Below are positions 7,600-15,501 of a stretch of DNA of 64,000 nucleotides, piece after piece. The position numbers and the translations under genes were made by a program. Numbering within the stretch: position 1 is the stretch's first letter; each line of letters opens with the position of its first letter. Source of the DNA: JAFAMB01 sp963775805 (GTDB taxonomy: Bacteria > Verrucomicrobiota > Verrucomicrobiia > Chthoniobacterales > JAFAMB01); NCBI GenBank assembly GCA_963775805.1, contig CAVZKG010000001.1, positions 1,054,001 to 1,118,000 of the forward strand. Direction: 5' to 3'. Under the pieces are notes generated by a model. That model worked only from the letters and a program-made list of their open reading frames with translations, searched no databases and was not told where the DNA came from.

Positions 7600-9123
7600 A
7601 TGAGCGCAAAGGAGAAACGGATCATTAAAGCAGCGACGAATGTGGCCATGTGGGTGGAGGACCGGCTGCATCTGGTAAAGATCTGGAAAGCAACGGGCGG
7701 TCATCCGATTCCAAGGAGCAGTGCGAGCTGGTTCTATGTCTTTGGGAGCATGACCCTGCTCTGCTTTACGATCCAGATTCTCACCGGGATTCTGCTCGCG
7801 ATGGTTTACATCCCGTCAGCGAATGAAGCCTATAACAGTCTGCTGATCCTGAATTATCAGCGAGAACTCGGGTGGTTTCTGCGGGCCATGCACTACTGGG
7901 GTTCGAATTGCATGGTGATTGTCATGGCTTTGCACATGACGCAGGTGTTTCTTTGGGGTGCGTACAAGCATCCGAGAGAGCTCACCTGGATCTCCGGTGT
8001 GGTCCTTTTGCTTCTCACGCTGGCGTTATCCTTTACCGGCCAGGTCATGCGATTCGATTCGGATGCTTATTGGGGAATTGGCATCGGCGCCGCGGTTGCC
8101 GGGCGCATACCGATTATCGGCGCTCAAATGGTAAATCTCATTTTAGGGGGGCCAATCATTGGGAGCGAAACGTTGTCGCGATTCTTCGCTCTCCACGTTT
8201 TTGTGTTGCCCGGAGCGGTCCTGGCCCTGGTCAGCTTGCATTTACGTCTCGTTCTTTTAAAGGGGATAAACGAATACCCGAAACCGGGGGTTCAAGTTCG
8301 CAGGGAAACCTACGCCAAGGATTACGAAGAGCTTGTTCACAAAGATGGTATGCCGTTCATGCCGGATGGCATTGGGAAGGATATCGTCGCCAATGGATTG
8401 CTTTTGCTGTTGATCGTCGCGCTTGCGCTTTTTGTCGGGCCGAAAGGGCCGGCGACTCCGGCGGATCCAGCTCAAGTAATTTCGGAAGCTAAACCGGATT
8501 ATCCATTTCTCTGGTTACTCTCCGCTGCAGCTCTCCTGCCGAGTGGCTCAGAGGTCATCCTCTTCTTCGTCTTTCCGACCATTGCGTTCATTCTATTGTT
8601 CGGGCTCCCTTTTTTCTCGAACCAGGGTGAGAAACATTTCAGCCGGCGCCCGGTCGCTGTCGTCGTGGTTCTGTTAACCTACCTCACGATCGGCATGTTG
8701 ACGTACGCGGGCCTAACCGGTCCATGGTCCCCGCATATGGAGGCATGGAGCAGCGCTCCAATGGGACCGGAATTTGTGAAAGGGCGTTCGCCGCTCGAGT
8801 TACAGGGTTCGCTGGTGCTTCAGAGCAAACAGTGTCGGAATTGCCACGTGATCGGCGATGAAGGTGGTCACCGCGGACCGGATCTTTCGGGTGTTGGTGC
8901 GCGCATGGATGCACCCGAACTGGTTCGTCAAGTCATCCAGGGAGGTGGCAACATGCCCGCCTACGGCAACAACTTGTCGCCGCAGGAGGTGAAAGCATTG
9001 GTTGCCTATCTCGTCTCCCTCCGCCCTGCGCATACCATCCCTGCGCAAAACCCAGCAAATCTTCCCGGCAAAGAGAATGCGCCGTCCAGCGCGTCTGCCG
9101 CACATTCTCAGACGGGAAGCTAG
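7600..9123 (+). CDS. Cytochrome b (b6 plus subunit IV) fused to cytochrome c
   Basis: A 507-residue fusion. Residues 1-230 are a cytochrome b6-like part with haem ligands H98/H112 and H199/H214; the 14-residue spacing of the second pair is that of the b6 type. C55 in MTLLCFTIQILTG lies where b6 proteins carry the cysteine of the extra haem ci. Residues 255-375 are the subunit IV-like part, in which the quinol-site PEWY motif reads PDYP (299-302). Residues 395-475 are a cytochrome c domain with CRNCH (412-416) and Met in NMPAYG. No separate cytochrome c1 gene is present, so the fused domain probably takes that role. It works with the upstream Rieske protein. Confidence 0.93.
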   Translation: MSAKEKRIIKAATNVAMWVEDRLHLVKIWKATGGHPIPRSSASWFYVFGSMTLLCFTIQILTGILLAMVYIPSANEAYNSLLILNYQRELGWFLRAMHYWGSNCMVIVMALHMTQVFLWGAYKHPRELTWISGVVLLLLTLALSFTGQVMRFDSDAYWGIGIGAAVAGRIPIIGAQMVNLILGGPIIGSETLSRFFALHVFVLPGAVLALVSLHLRLVLLKGINEYPKPGVQVRRETYAKDYEELVHKDGMPFMPDGIGKDIVANGLLLLLIVALALFVGPKGPATPADPAQVISEAKPDYPFLWLLSAAALLPSGSEVILFFVFPTIAFILLFGLPFFSNQGEKHFSRRPVAVVVVLLTYLTIGMLTYAGLTGPWSPHMEAWSSAPMGPEFVKGRSPLELQGSLVLQSKQCRNCHVIGDEGGHRGPDLSGVGARMDAPELVRQVIQGGGNMPAYGNNLSPQEVKALVAYLVSLRPAHTIPAQNPANLPGKENAPSSASAAHSQTGS

Positions 9124-9212
9124 TGCACCCGAGTCCGAGACTGGCTGCAGCTGTTTCCTCGCCTCGAAATATTCGACGTTGGCTTAGCGTAGCGCTGCTA
9201 TACTGCTGATCA

Positions 9213-11537
9213 ATGGAAGACCCGGCGAATGCGGTTTTTAGCTCTTGGGCTATACCGATCGGGCCGGTTTTTGCGATCCTGTTTCTGTTTGCCGTTTATA
9301 TCCGCGGTTGGATCGGTCTCCAGTTCCGTACCCCGCGCAGATTTCCGTTGTGGCGTCTCCTTGCATTTGCGGGAGGATTGGGCGCGATCTTTCTGGCGAT
9401 CGCATCTCCCTTGGATGCATTCGGCAGCCTGCTGCTGCAGGTCCACATGATCCAGCATCTGCTTCTGATGATGGTTGCTCCGCCATTGATCCTCGCGGGA
9501 GCGCCGTACCTGCCACTGCTTTCAGGACTTCCTCGCCTATTCACACGCGAAGTGATCGGACCTTTCCTGATTTGGCCTCCCCTCAAGCGACTCGGACATT
9601 TCTTGCTCCATCCGGTCGTGTCGTGGATCGCATTCACTTCTTCCAACGTTCTCTGGCATCTGCCGTACTTTTATGAACTCGCGCTGAATTTTCCAGCCTG
9701 GCACGAATTTGAACATTTCTGCTTTCTGTTCACGGGAATCCTCTTCTGGTGGCATCTCATTCAGCCGTGGCCAAGCCGCCCGGTTTGGCCACGCTGGGCA
9801 ATGATCCCATATCTTGTTCTCGCCGATTTGCAAAACACCGGGCTCGCAGCGTTTCTGACTTTTTGCGATAGGGTTCTTTATCCAACCTATCAATCCGCCC
9901 CGCGATTGTGGCATTCAAATCCATTAGATGATCAGGTGATCGCCGGAACGATCATGTGGGTGCCCGGCTCCATCGTTTTTCTGGTTCCTGCTGCAGTCAT
10001 TGCGCTTCAAGCTCTTTCGCCACGACTCAGCAGGCACGCTTCAGCGGCGGTCGGTTCTACAACATCTGCGGCCAATCCCGATAACGGCCCCGCAGTTATG
10101 CTTCGGAGGCTGGGCCTTGCGCCTCGGGCGGCTCATCAGCCATTCGATTTATTCCGGATTCCAGTTATCGGAGCCGTGCTCCGTTCCAACCGGTTCCGGC
10201 GCGGTATGCAAGTGGTCATGCTGATCCTCGCGATCGCAGTTCTGCTCGACGGATTTTTGGGACCGCAAATGAGCCCGATGAACCTCGCCGGCGTGCTCCC
10301 CTGGACACATTGGCGCGGACTGACGGTCGTGGCCTTGCTCCTCGCAGGTAATTTGTTTTGCATGATCTGCCCGTTCACTCTCGTCCGCGATTTCGGGCGG
10401 CGCTGGTTGCCCGCAAAATGGGTCTGGCCGGCATTTCTAAGAAACAAGTGGCTGGCTGCAGCACTCGTCGGCCTCTACCTCTGGGCATATGAAGCGTTCA
10501 GTCTTTGGAATAGCCCTTGGCTGACTGCATGGATCATTTTGCTTTATTTTCTGTCAGCCTTTTTGATCGACGGATTTTTCCAGGGAGGCAGTTTTTGCAA
10601 ATACGTTTGCCCGATTGGACAATTTCATTTCGTTCAGTCGTTGATTTCTCCACTCGAAGTCAAAGTGCATACACCGGATGTCTGCCAGACGTGCAGGACT
10701 CATGATTGCATCCGGGGAAACCTCGAACGACGCGGATGCGAACTGAAGCTCTTTCAACCTAGAAAAAAGGGAAATATGGACTGCACGTTCTGCATGGATT
10801 GTGTCCATGCATGCCCGCACGATAACGTCGGCTTGATCGCCGTTCTTCCTGGTAAACAGCTGTGGAACGGCGAACAGCGTTCTTCAATCGGATTATTTAA
10901 AAATCGATTCGATCTTGCCGTGCTTATCCTTGTCTTGGTCTTTGGCGCTTTGGCGAATGCTGCAGGAATGGTCGCGCCCGTCACCGCTCTCTTCGATCGA
11001 GCTCGTCTCCTCTTCGGACTCGATCGACCGATCGTGATTGCCTTGTTCCTGCTGTCCGGGGTTCTTCTTGTTCCTGGCACAGCCGTCTGGGTCGCTGCAG
11101 TTGTGAGCCGATATTTTGGTAAAGTCGCTGCTTCCACAAAATCATTCGTTTCCGATTTCACGATGACCCTCGCGCCGCTTGGTTTCGCGATGTGGCTGGC
11201 ACATCTGGTGTTCCATCTTTTCACCGGGTCGCACACGCCGATTCCGGTGGCACAGCGGATCGCTGTGGATCTTCACCTCGCTCTGTTCGGAAAACCGAAC
11301 TGGGCGATCGCTTCCTGGGCTTTTCCTCAGCTGCTCGATTTCGAGATTCTCTTTCTCGACCTCGGGCTGCTACTCTCGCTCTATGCGGGCTGGAAAGTCG
11401 CGGAGCGATATAACAAATCCGTCAAACGTTGTTTTCTTACTTTTTTGCCATGGGCCGTGATTTACGTTCTATTCTTCCTGGCGGCAATCTGGATCATTTT
11501 CCAACCGATGGATATGCGCGGAACCATGGTTTCCTGA
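9213..11537 (+). CDS. CtaG-type oxidase assembly domain fused to CcoG/NapH-like ferredoxin domain
   Basis: A 774-residue fusion. Residues 1-265 match the membrane CtaG family of caa3 oxidases (HMIQHLLLMMVAPPLIL, FLLHPVVSWIAF, HEFEHFCFLFTGILFWWHLI). Residues 320-560 resemble NapH/CcoG-type proteins: CMICPF near 383, CKYVCP (462-466), CQTC near 491 and a ferredoxin motif C524-x2-C527-x2-C530-x3-CP. Further helices follow to the C-terminus. CtaG proteins are needed for CuB delivery to subunit I. CcoG has been described as a copper reductase for oxidase assembly. The fusion therefore suggests one protein that reduces and delivers copper to the neighbouring oxidase; this is inference from the architecture. 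Confidence 0.88.
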   Translation: MEDPANAVFSSWAIPIGPVFAILFLFAVYIRGWIGLQFRTPRRFPLWRLLAFAGGLGAIFLAIASPLDAFGSLLLQVHMIQHLLLMMVAPPLILAGAPYLPLLSGLPRLFTREVIGPFLIWPPLKRLGHFLLHPVVSWIAFTSSNVLWHLPYFYELALNFPAWHEFEHFCFLFTGILFWWHLIQPWPSRPVWPRWAMIPYLVLADLQNTGLAAFLTFCDRVLYPTYQSAPRLWHSNPLDDQVIAGTIMWVPGSIVFLVPAAVIALQALSPRLSRHASAAVGSTTSAANPDNGPAVMLRRLGLAPRAAHQPFDLFRIPVIGAVLRSNRFRRGMQVVMLILAIAVLLDGFLGPQMSPMNLAGVLPWTHWRGLTVVALLLAGNLFCMICPFTLVRDFGRRWLPAKWVWPAFLRNKWLAAALVGLYLWAYEAFSLWNSPWLTAWIILLYFLSAFLIDGFFQGGSFCKYVCPIGQFHFVQSLISPLEVKVHTPDVCQTCRTHDCIRGNLERRGCELKLFQPRKKGNMDCTFCMDCVHACPHDNVGLIAVLPGKQLWNGEQRSSIGLFKNRFDLAVLILVLVFGALANAAGMVAPVTALFDRARLLFGLDRPIVIALFLLSGVLLVPGTAVWVAAVVSRYFGKVAASTKSFVSDFTMTLAPLGFAMWLAHLVFHLFTGSHTPIPVAQRIAVDLHLALFGKPNWAIASWAFPQLLDFEILFLDLGLLLSLYAGWKVAERYNKSVKRCFLTFLPWAVIYVLFFLAAIWIIFQPMDMRGTMVS

Positions 11538-11559
11538 AGACCTCACAAGCCCAAACGCG

Positions 11560-12114
11560 ATGATTCGGAAACTCCTCCTATTTGGATTAGCTATCATTTT
11601 GGCGCGTTCGGCATGGGCCGATGGAGGGACAATCCGGTTCCAGGGGGATGCAGGCCCGTTTCACATCACTCTGTTCACCCTGCCTCCCATCCTAACTGCC
11701 GGTGCAATCGACGCAACGGTGCTCGTCCAGGATCGTACCGGACTCAATCCACTGATCGATGCCGACGTGACTTATGGCCTCGCCGCCGAGTCAGGGCCTG
11801 CAACGCAGACCGCAGCGTGGCTGCCGCCCGCCTGCGCGATGAATCCTCCCCCTTTGCTAACCAGCATTCCTGCGACTCTCGGTCATGGAGAAAATCGACT
11901 TCTTTACGGGGCCTATCTCCAAATCCCTTACAGCGGTTCCTGGAGAATCAAAATCGACATTCGGCGTGGGACCGAACACGAGACTGTTTCCGCGCTGCTC
12001 GCGGTGCACCCGCCGGCTCCTCCGGTTATGGCCTACTGGCAACTTTTTATCCTCCCGCCTCTGTGTGTCCTCGGATTTATCGTCAATCGATCAGCGCGCA
12101 GCAGGAATCGATGA
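11560..12114 (+). CDS. Exported membrane-anchored protein, FixH/YtkA-like
   Basis: A 184-residue protein with a signal peptide (to about SAWADGG), a beta-rich extracytoplasmic domain (LFTLPPILTAGAIDATVLVQDRTG, then YSGSWRIKIDIRRG) and a C-terminal helix (AYWQLFILPPLCVLGFIV). This layout recalls YtkA/FixH-like domains found beside copper and oxidase assembly genes. It begins 22 bases after the CtaG/CcoG fusion and seems to close the respiratory cluster. The assignment rests on overall shape and context, not on a decisive motif. Confidence 0.8.
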   Translation: MIRKLLLFGLAIILARSAWADGGTIRFQGDAGPFHITLFTLPPILTAGAIDATVLVQDRTGLNPLIDADVTYGLAAESGPATQTAAWLPPACAMNPPPLLTSIPATLGHGENRLLYGAYLQIPYSGSWRIKIDIRRGTEHETVSALLAVHPPAPPVMAYWQLFILPPLCVLGFIVNRSARSRNR

Positions 12115-12274
12115 TAACTCTCCGCGGGTTTGCAGGCAATGCCGGCCACAGTGAAGAATCTTTGCGGGCTGACGCCGCAACACTTGCGGTCCGACCCCAG
12201 ATCACCGAGTAGTCTGGAAAATTGTCGACTGGAAGAGGGTTCGACTCCGCTGGGCCTTCTTTTATCCCGATCGC

Positions 12275-13594
12275 GTGAAAAATCGCTCCCTCTTAATATT
12301 CATTCCCCTCCTGCTCTTGGTCCTGGTCTGTGCGGGATGGTTCAGCATCCATTTTTATGTCCACAGCGACGCATTTCGCGAGTGGCTTTCCCGCCGGGTA
12401 AGCCGCTCTATTCACGCAGAGGGCCAATTCGAACCGTTAACCTGGGAAGGTTCCACCTTTCACAGTGCCGGCTTTTCTGCCTTGGGAGGGCCGCGGAGCA
12501 AATTACGGTCACTAAAAGTCACAAACATCTCCGCGCACATCGATTGGAAGCAGCTCCTCAAAGGAGTGTTCGCCATTGATCTGGTGACTGTCGATAAACT
12601 CGAGGCAGTTGTCGGGAAGAACCATGGGCCGATTCCTCCGCGGCCGCCTCCCGATCATCGGGAGTCGCAACCGGCCTCGCGAGTTCCGATCGAACTGCAT
12701 GTTGAAAAGCTCTACGTCGATTCCGCTAACATCCAATGGCAAACTGCAACCGGTGAGAACGGCGGATTCACCGACACCAAGTTGACCGCCACCAGCACCG
12801 GTCCCAGCGAATGGGATATACAAGCGGTCGGCGGGACAGTGCGACACGCAATCTACCCGCCGCTGCAAGTGGACCATGTTCACGCCTCTGTAAGCCAGGA
12901 GTCCGTTTCCATCGTCGATGCCAAAGCGACTGTTGCCGGCGGGGGTGAGATCACGATCACGGGCAAAATCTCCACGGAAAAACAAGTAAGCGCTCAATTG
13001 AACTTTGATCTTTCCGGTCTGGAACTGAACCCGCTTCTTCCTGCCCAATGGAGAATTGGTGGAAAAATTTCGGGTCATCTCACGTACACCGGTGATTTTA
13101 ATCGGTTTGAACAGGGCGGGATTGCCGGTTCGGTCAAAATCGACGGAGCCTCCTTCGATATGACCAACGTCTTCCCAACCCTGCGTAAACTGGCCAAATT
13201 CGGCGGCTTGAACGATGTCCGAATCGATTCGATCGAAACAAATCTCAAATACAAGGAACAACGATTGGATCTCACCGGTATCCACGCCGGATCAAAGGAC
13301 CAAATTCGGGTCGAGGGCTCAGGCAGCCTCACTCCGGACAGGCTCGACGGAGATCTCTTCATTGGGTTGTCCCCGAAAATTCTTGGATGGATTCCAGGAG
13401 CCGAGGAAAAGGTCTTCGTCGATCAACGCGACGGGTTGCGCTGGACAAAGGTGACAATTAGCGGGAGTCCTGCAAAACCCAAAGAAGATCTGACACAACG
13501 ATTGATCTCCGCGTTTAAAGACAAAATGACAAAGGAATTCAACGGAGACACCAAAGACGCGGTCAAATCGCTGCTGGACATGTTCCATCGATAA
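12275..13594 (+). CDS. AsmA-like envelope protein
   Basis: A 439-residue protein starting at GTG with one N-terminal membrane helix (LLIFIPLLLLVLVCAGWFSIHFYV) followed by a long beta-rich extracytoplasmic region. Repeating patterns such as GGGEITITGKISTEK, LNFDLSGLEL, GKISGHLTYTG, and a C-terminal region with ASFDMTNVFP and RVEGSGSLTPDRLDGDLFIGLSPKIL are typical of AsmA/TamB/DUF748-type proteins, which are linked to lipid transport and outer-membrane integrity. It ends one base before rppH. Substrate and exact family are not determined. Confidence 0.8.
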   Translation: MKNRSLLIFIPLLLLVLVCAGWFSIHFYVHSDAFREWLSRRVSRSIHAEGQFEPLTWEGSTFHSAGFSALGGPRSKLRSLKVTNISAHIDWKQLLKGVFAIDLVTVDKLEAVVGKNHGPIPPRPPPDHRESQPASRVPIELHVEKLYVDSANIQWQTATGENGGFTDTKLTATSTGPSEWDIQAVGGTVRHAIYPPLQVDHVHASVSQESVSIVDAKATVAGGGEITITGKISTEKQVSAQLNFDLSGLELNPLLPAQWRIGGKISGHLTYTGDFNRFEQGGIAGSVKIDGASFDMTNVFPTLRKLAKFGGLNDVRIDSIETNLKYKEQRLDLTGIHAGSKDQIRVEGSGSLTPDRLDGDLFIGLSPKILGWIPGAEEKVFVDQRDGLRWTKVTISGSPAKPKEDLTQRLISAFKDKMTKEFNGDTKDAVKSLLDMFHR

Positions 13595-13595
13595 T

Positions 13596-14063
13596 ATGGC
13601 TTCATTGAATTTTCGCCTGAATGTCGCGGCGATTATTATGAAGCCGGACGGAAAAATCCTGATCGGAGAACGCACCAATGTCGCAAACGCCTGGCAATTT
13701 CCGCAAGGAGGCGTCAAACGTTCCGAAACGCTGCAAGAAGCACTTCGGCGTGAATTGCAGGAAGAAGTCTCATTGGCTCCACGGCATTATCAGGTGATCG
13801 AATCAAAAGGACCTTATCGTTACCTCTTTCCGGCAGGACGTACCAAGGAAGGATTCCACGGCCAGGAACAGATCTATTTCCTAATCCAGTTCACAGGGAA
13901 CGACTCTGATCTCAATGCCGAAACAAAAGAACCGGAATTCACGAATATTCGCTGGATTAAACCCTCCGAGTTCAAAATCGATTGGGTGCCAGAGTTTAAG
14001 CAAGCAGTCTATCAGCAGGTATTTGCGGACTTTTTTGGGCTCGATTTGGGTGGATCCGAATAA
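13596..14063 (+). CDS. rppH: RNA pyrophosphohydrolase (Nudix)
   Basis: A 155-residue Nudix hydrolase. The Nudix box is clear at 38-60 (GGVKRSETLQEALRRELQEE). WQFPQGG just before it and the FHGQEQIYFL segment are RppH features, so the protein probably removes pyrophosphate from mRNA 5' ends or from dinucleoside polyphosphates. It follows the AsmA-like gene after one base and is likely cotranscribed. A different Nudix substrate cannot be excluded. Confidence 0.88.
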   Translation: MASLNFRLNVAAIIMKPDGKILIGERTNVANAWQFPQGGVKRSETLQEALRRELQEEVSLAPRHYQVIESKGPYRYLFPAGRTKEGFHGQEQIYFLIQFTGNDSDLNAETKEPEFTNIRWIKPSEFKIDWVPEFKQAVYQQVFADFFGLDLGGSE

Positions 14064-14308
14064 ATTTGGGCTTTTATGATAAGAAGCTCAGTTTCCTTTT
14101 GACTCTCACCGGGTATTCCGGCATCACCAGTGGCGTATGTTGACTTTGGGAGCTTTTTTGTTTCTTGGTTCCGCGTTAATTGGTTGTGTTTGGTGGGCGT
14201 GCAAAACGGATGATGCAAATCGCTCACGGTAGCGTCCTCTAAATTGTTAAATCGATCCTTCTGGTGCGGGCCTGGCCGGGAGGAATAAACAGGGAATACA
14301 TGGGAAAT

Positions 14309-14335
14309 TCGTCGCTGAAGAGGCGGCGATTTTTT
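14309..14335 (+). terminator. Intrinsic terminator-like hairpin in the rppH-GNAT gap
   Basis: TCGTCGC pairs with GCGGCGA around a seven-base loop and is followed by six T residues, a standard rho-independent terminator on the plus strand. It lies 245 bases after rppH and about 125 bases before the acetyltransferase. The 14064-14461 gap also holds a TTGACT box near 14140, an imperfect hairpin (CGCT/AGCG) near 14220 and a GTAAC/GTTAC pair near 14355. The region could thus be a long 3' tail, a small RNA or a leader with an attenuator; I found no supported gene in it. Confidence 0.6.
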
Positions 14336-14461
14336 AAATAGCACCCGGATATTGTAACTGAGATTGTTACAGAAAGAACCTTTCTTATCCAACCTGTTCA
14401 ATCAGCATGGCTTACAACTGAGCTTGATTGAAAACTGATTTTGTTCCACGATGCTGGCACC

Positions 14462-14992
14462 ATGAAATTGGTCGGATGGCTCCGGTTCACATGGGAAAGC
14501 AAACTGCTTCCCGGCACAAGTTATCTCTTTCGAGAAGAGTATTCGATCCGGCGCGCTACCAAACACGAGAAAACGCAGGCTTGGCAGGTCATCAGCAGCT
14601 GTTTTCTTCTGGATACCTGCTGGAACGATGTCGTGACCGCGATGCTGCCGCCGATCCGTCACGACTTCGAAGAAAGCTTCGGTCACCGTGAGATTGATTG
14701 CCTGGTGATCACCCACGGGAATCGAACCATAGGGGCTTCCCTCATCAAGCCGTTACCCGATCTCTCTAATCACCTTATTTCCGGCCCCTGTATTTCGAGC
14801 GAATATCGGAACCGCGGTTTTGGATCCGTATTGCTCAAAGAGTCACTTCTCCTGGTCGCGAATCACGGTACACCGAGAATTTTCGGCGTGACTCGTTCCA
14901 CCAGCCCAGCCGCCCGGTTTGTCTACCCAAAGTTCGAAGGTCGCTCCGAGAGCTACGAATTACCGATGGGCGACGTCGCCCTGGCTCAGTAG
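14462..14992 (+). CDS. GNAT-family acetyltransferase-like protein
   Basis: About 176 residues from the ATG at 14462; a TTG at 14441 is an alternative start. The acetyl-CoA binding motif A appears as ISGPCISSEYRNRGFGSVLLKE, with R-x-x-G-x-G in the form NRGFGS, preceded by a beta strand containing DCLVITHGNRTIGASLI and followed by a strand in PRIFGVTRS. This is the GNAT fold. Substrate is unknown. It stands alone between an intrinsic terminator and a repeat-filled space. Confidence 0.75.
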   Translation: MKLVGWLRFTWESKLLPGTSYLFREEYSIRRATKHEKTQAWQVISSCFLLDTCWNDVVTAMLPPIRHDFEESFGHREIDCLVITHGNRTIGASLIKPLPDLSNHLISGPCISSEYRNRGFGSVLLKESLLLVANHGTPRIFGVTRSTSPAARFVYPKFEGRSESYELPMGDVALAQ

Positions 14993-15000
14993 AGGGCGGA

Positions 15001-15240
15001 GAGTTTGGGGTTCGAGGTTCCGGGTTCGTAGGGGCGGAGCTCCTTCTCCTTTGCTTGTATCCTTGGACGAATCGTACTCGTGATCGTCCTCGTGCTCGTA
15101 CTCGGAGGCGTTCGGCGTTCACGGTTCGGCGTTCACGGTTCGGCGTTCGGCGTTCGGCGTTTGCCGTTCGCATGTAGGCGTCTCGCCTGTCCACTTAGCG
15201 GCTTCCAGGCAAGCTGCGTTCAAGGTTCCGGGTTTGAGGG
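15001..15240. repeat. Mixed degenerate short repeats upstream of imuA
   Basis: Two repeat families alternate here. GTTCGGA-type units fill about 15002-15036, 15107-15170 (runs of TTCGGCG and TTCACGG) and 15218-15238. A different family of CGTGATCGTCCTCG-like units fills 15070-15106. No coding frame is credible, though long open frames appear as an artefact of the repeat period. Similar CGTAATCG units occur at 24530-24590. Confidence 0.75.
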
Positions 15241-15344
15241 AGCGGACTCCCTCGTTGGTGTGATCCTTCCTCCCTCCGGGACCGTTCTAAAGCGGAGCAG
15301 AATGACGTGCCTATCCAACTTGGGTATTGGCCGACACGCCCATA

Positions 15345-15460
15345 CTCCCACACGCCGACACCGCATCCATTTGGTTGCGGCTTCCTCCGCCGCGCCGTGC
15401 TTCTGTGGTGAATCCCCTCTCTGCGCCCTCCCTCCCATCTCCGCGTTCTCCAAAATTGCT
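15345..15460 (+). repeat. Fragment of the dispersed intergenic element
   Basis: GACACCGCATCCATTTGGTTG is followed by GCGGCTTCCTCCGCCGCG, a TTCTGTGGTGAATCC box and pyrimidine-rich CTCTGCGCCCTCC units, the same order as in the elements at 1437 and 21500. The fragment ends about 40 bases before imuA, so the imuA promoter lies at its edge. Confidence 0.7.
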
Positions 15461-15486
15461 CTTGAAATAGAAAGCGAGCCAGATAG

Positions 15487-15500
15487 TGTTCATCCGAACA
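15487..15500. promoter_or_regulatory. LexA operator of imuA-imuB-dnaE2
   Basis: TGTTCATCCGAACA is a perfect TGTTC-N4-GAACA palindrome ending two bases before the imuA start codon. As I recall, this is the LexA motif described for Verrucomicrobia. An overlapping CGAACATATGTCCG (15495-15508) also resembles the Gram-positive LexA box in 13 of 14 positions. A weak promoter (TTGAAA at 15462) would place transcription start next to the operator. No Shine-Dalgarno sequence precedes the ATG, so the transcript may be nearly leaderless. Confidence 0.8.
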
Positions 15501-15501
15501 T

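Noticed and set aside
12225..12265. GGGTTCGACTCC followed by CGCTGGGCC, resembling a tRNA T-arm and 3' end
   Set aside because: The T-stem has mismatches, no matching acceptor 5' strand, D-arm or anticodon arm is found upstream, and CCA is absent. It may be a chance match or a worn tRNA fragment.
14190..14260. Possible c-di-GMP riboswitch-like segment (GATGCAAATCGCTCACGG)
   Set aside because: Only short stretches resemble the consensus; spacing and the tetraloop/receptor parts are missing.
15002..15240. CRISPR array
   Set aside because: Units are 7-8 bases long, degenerate and without unique spacers.
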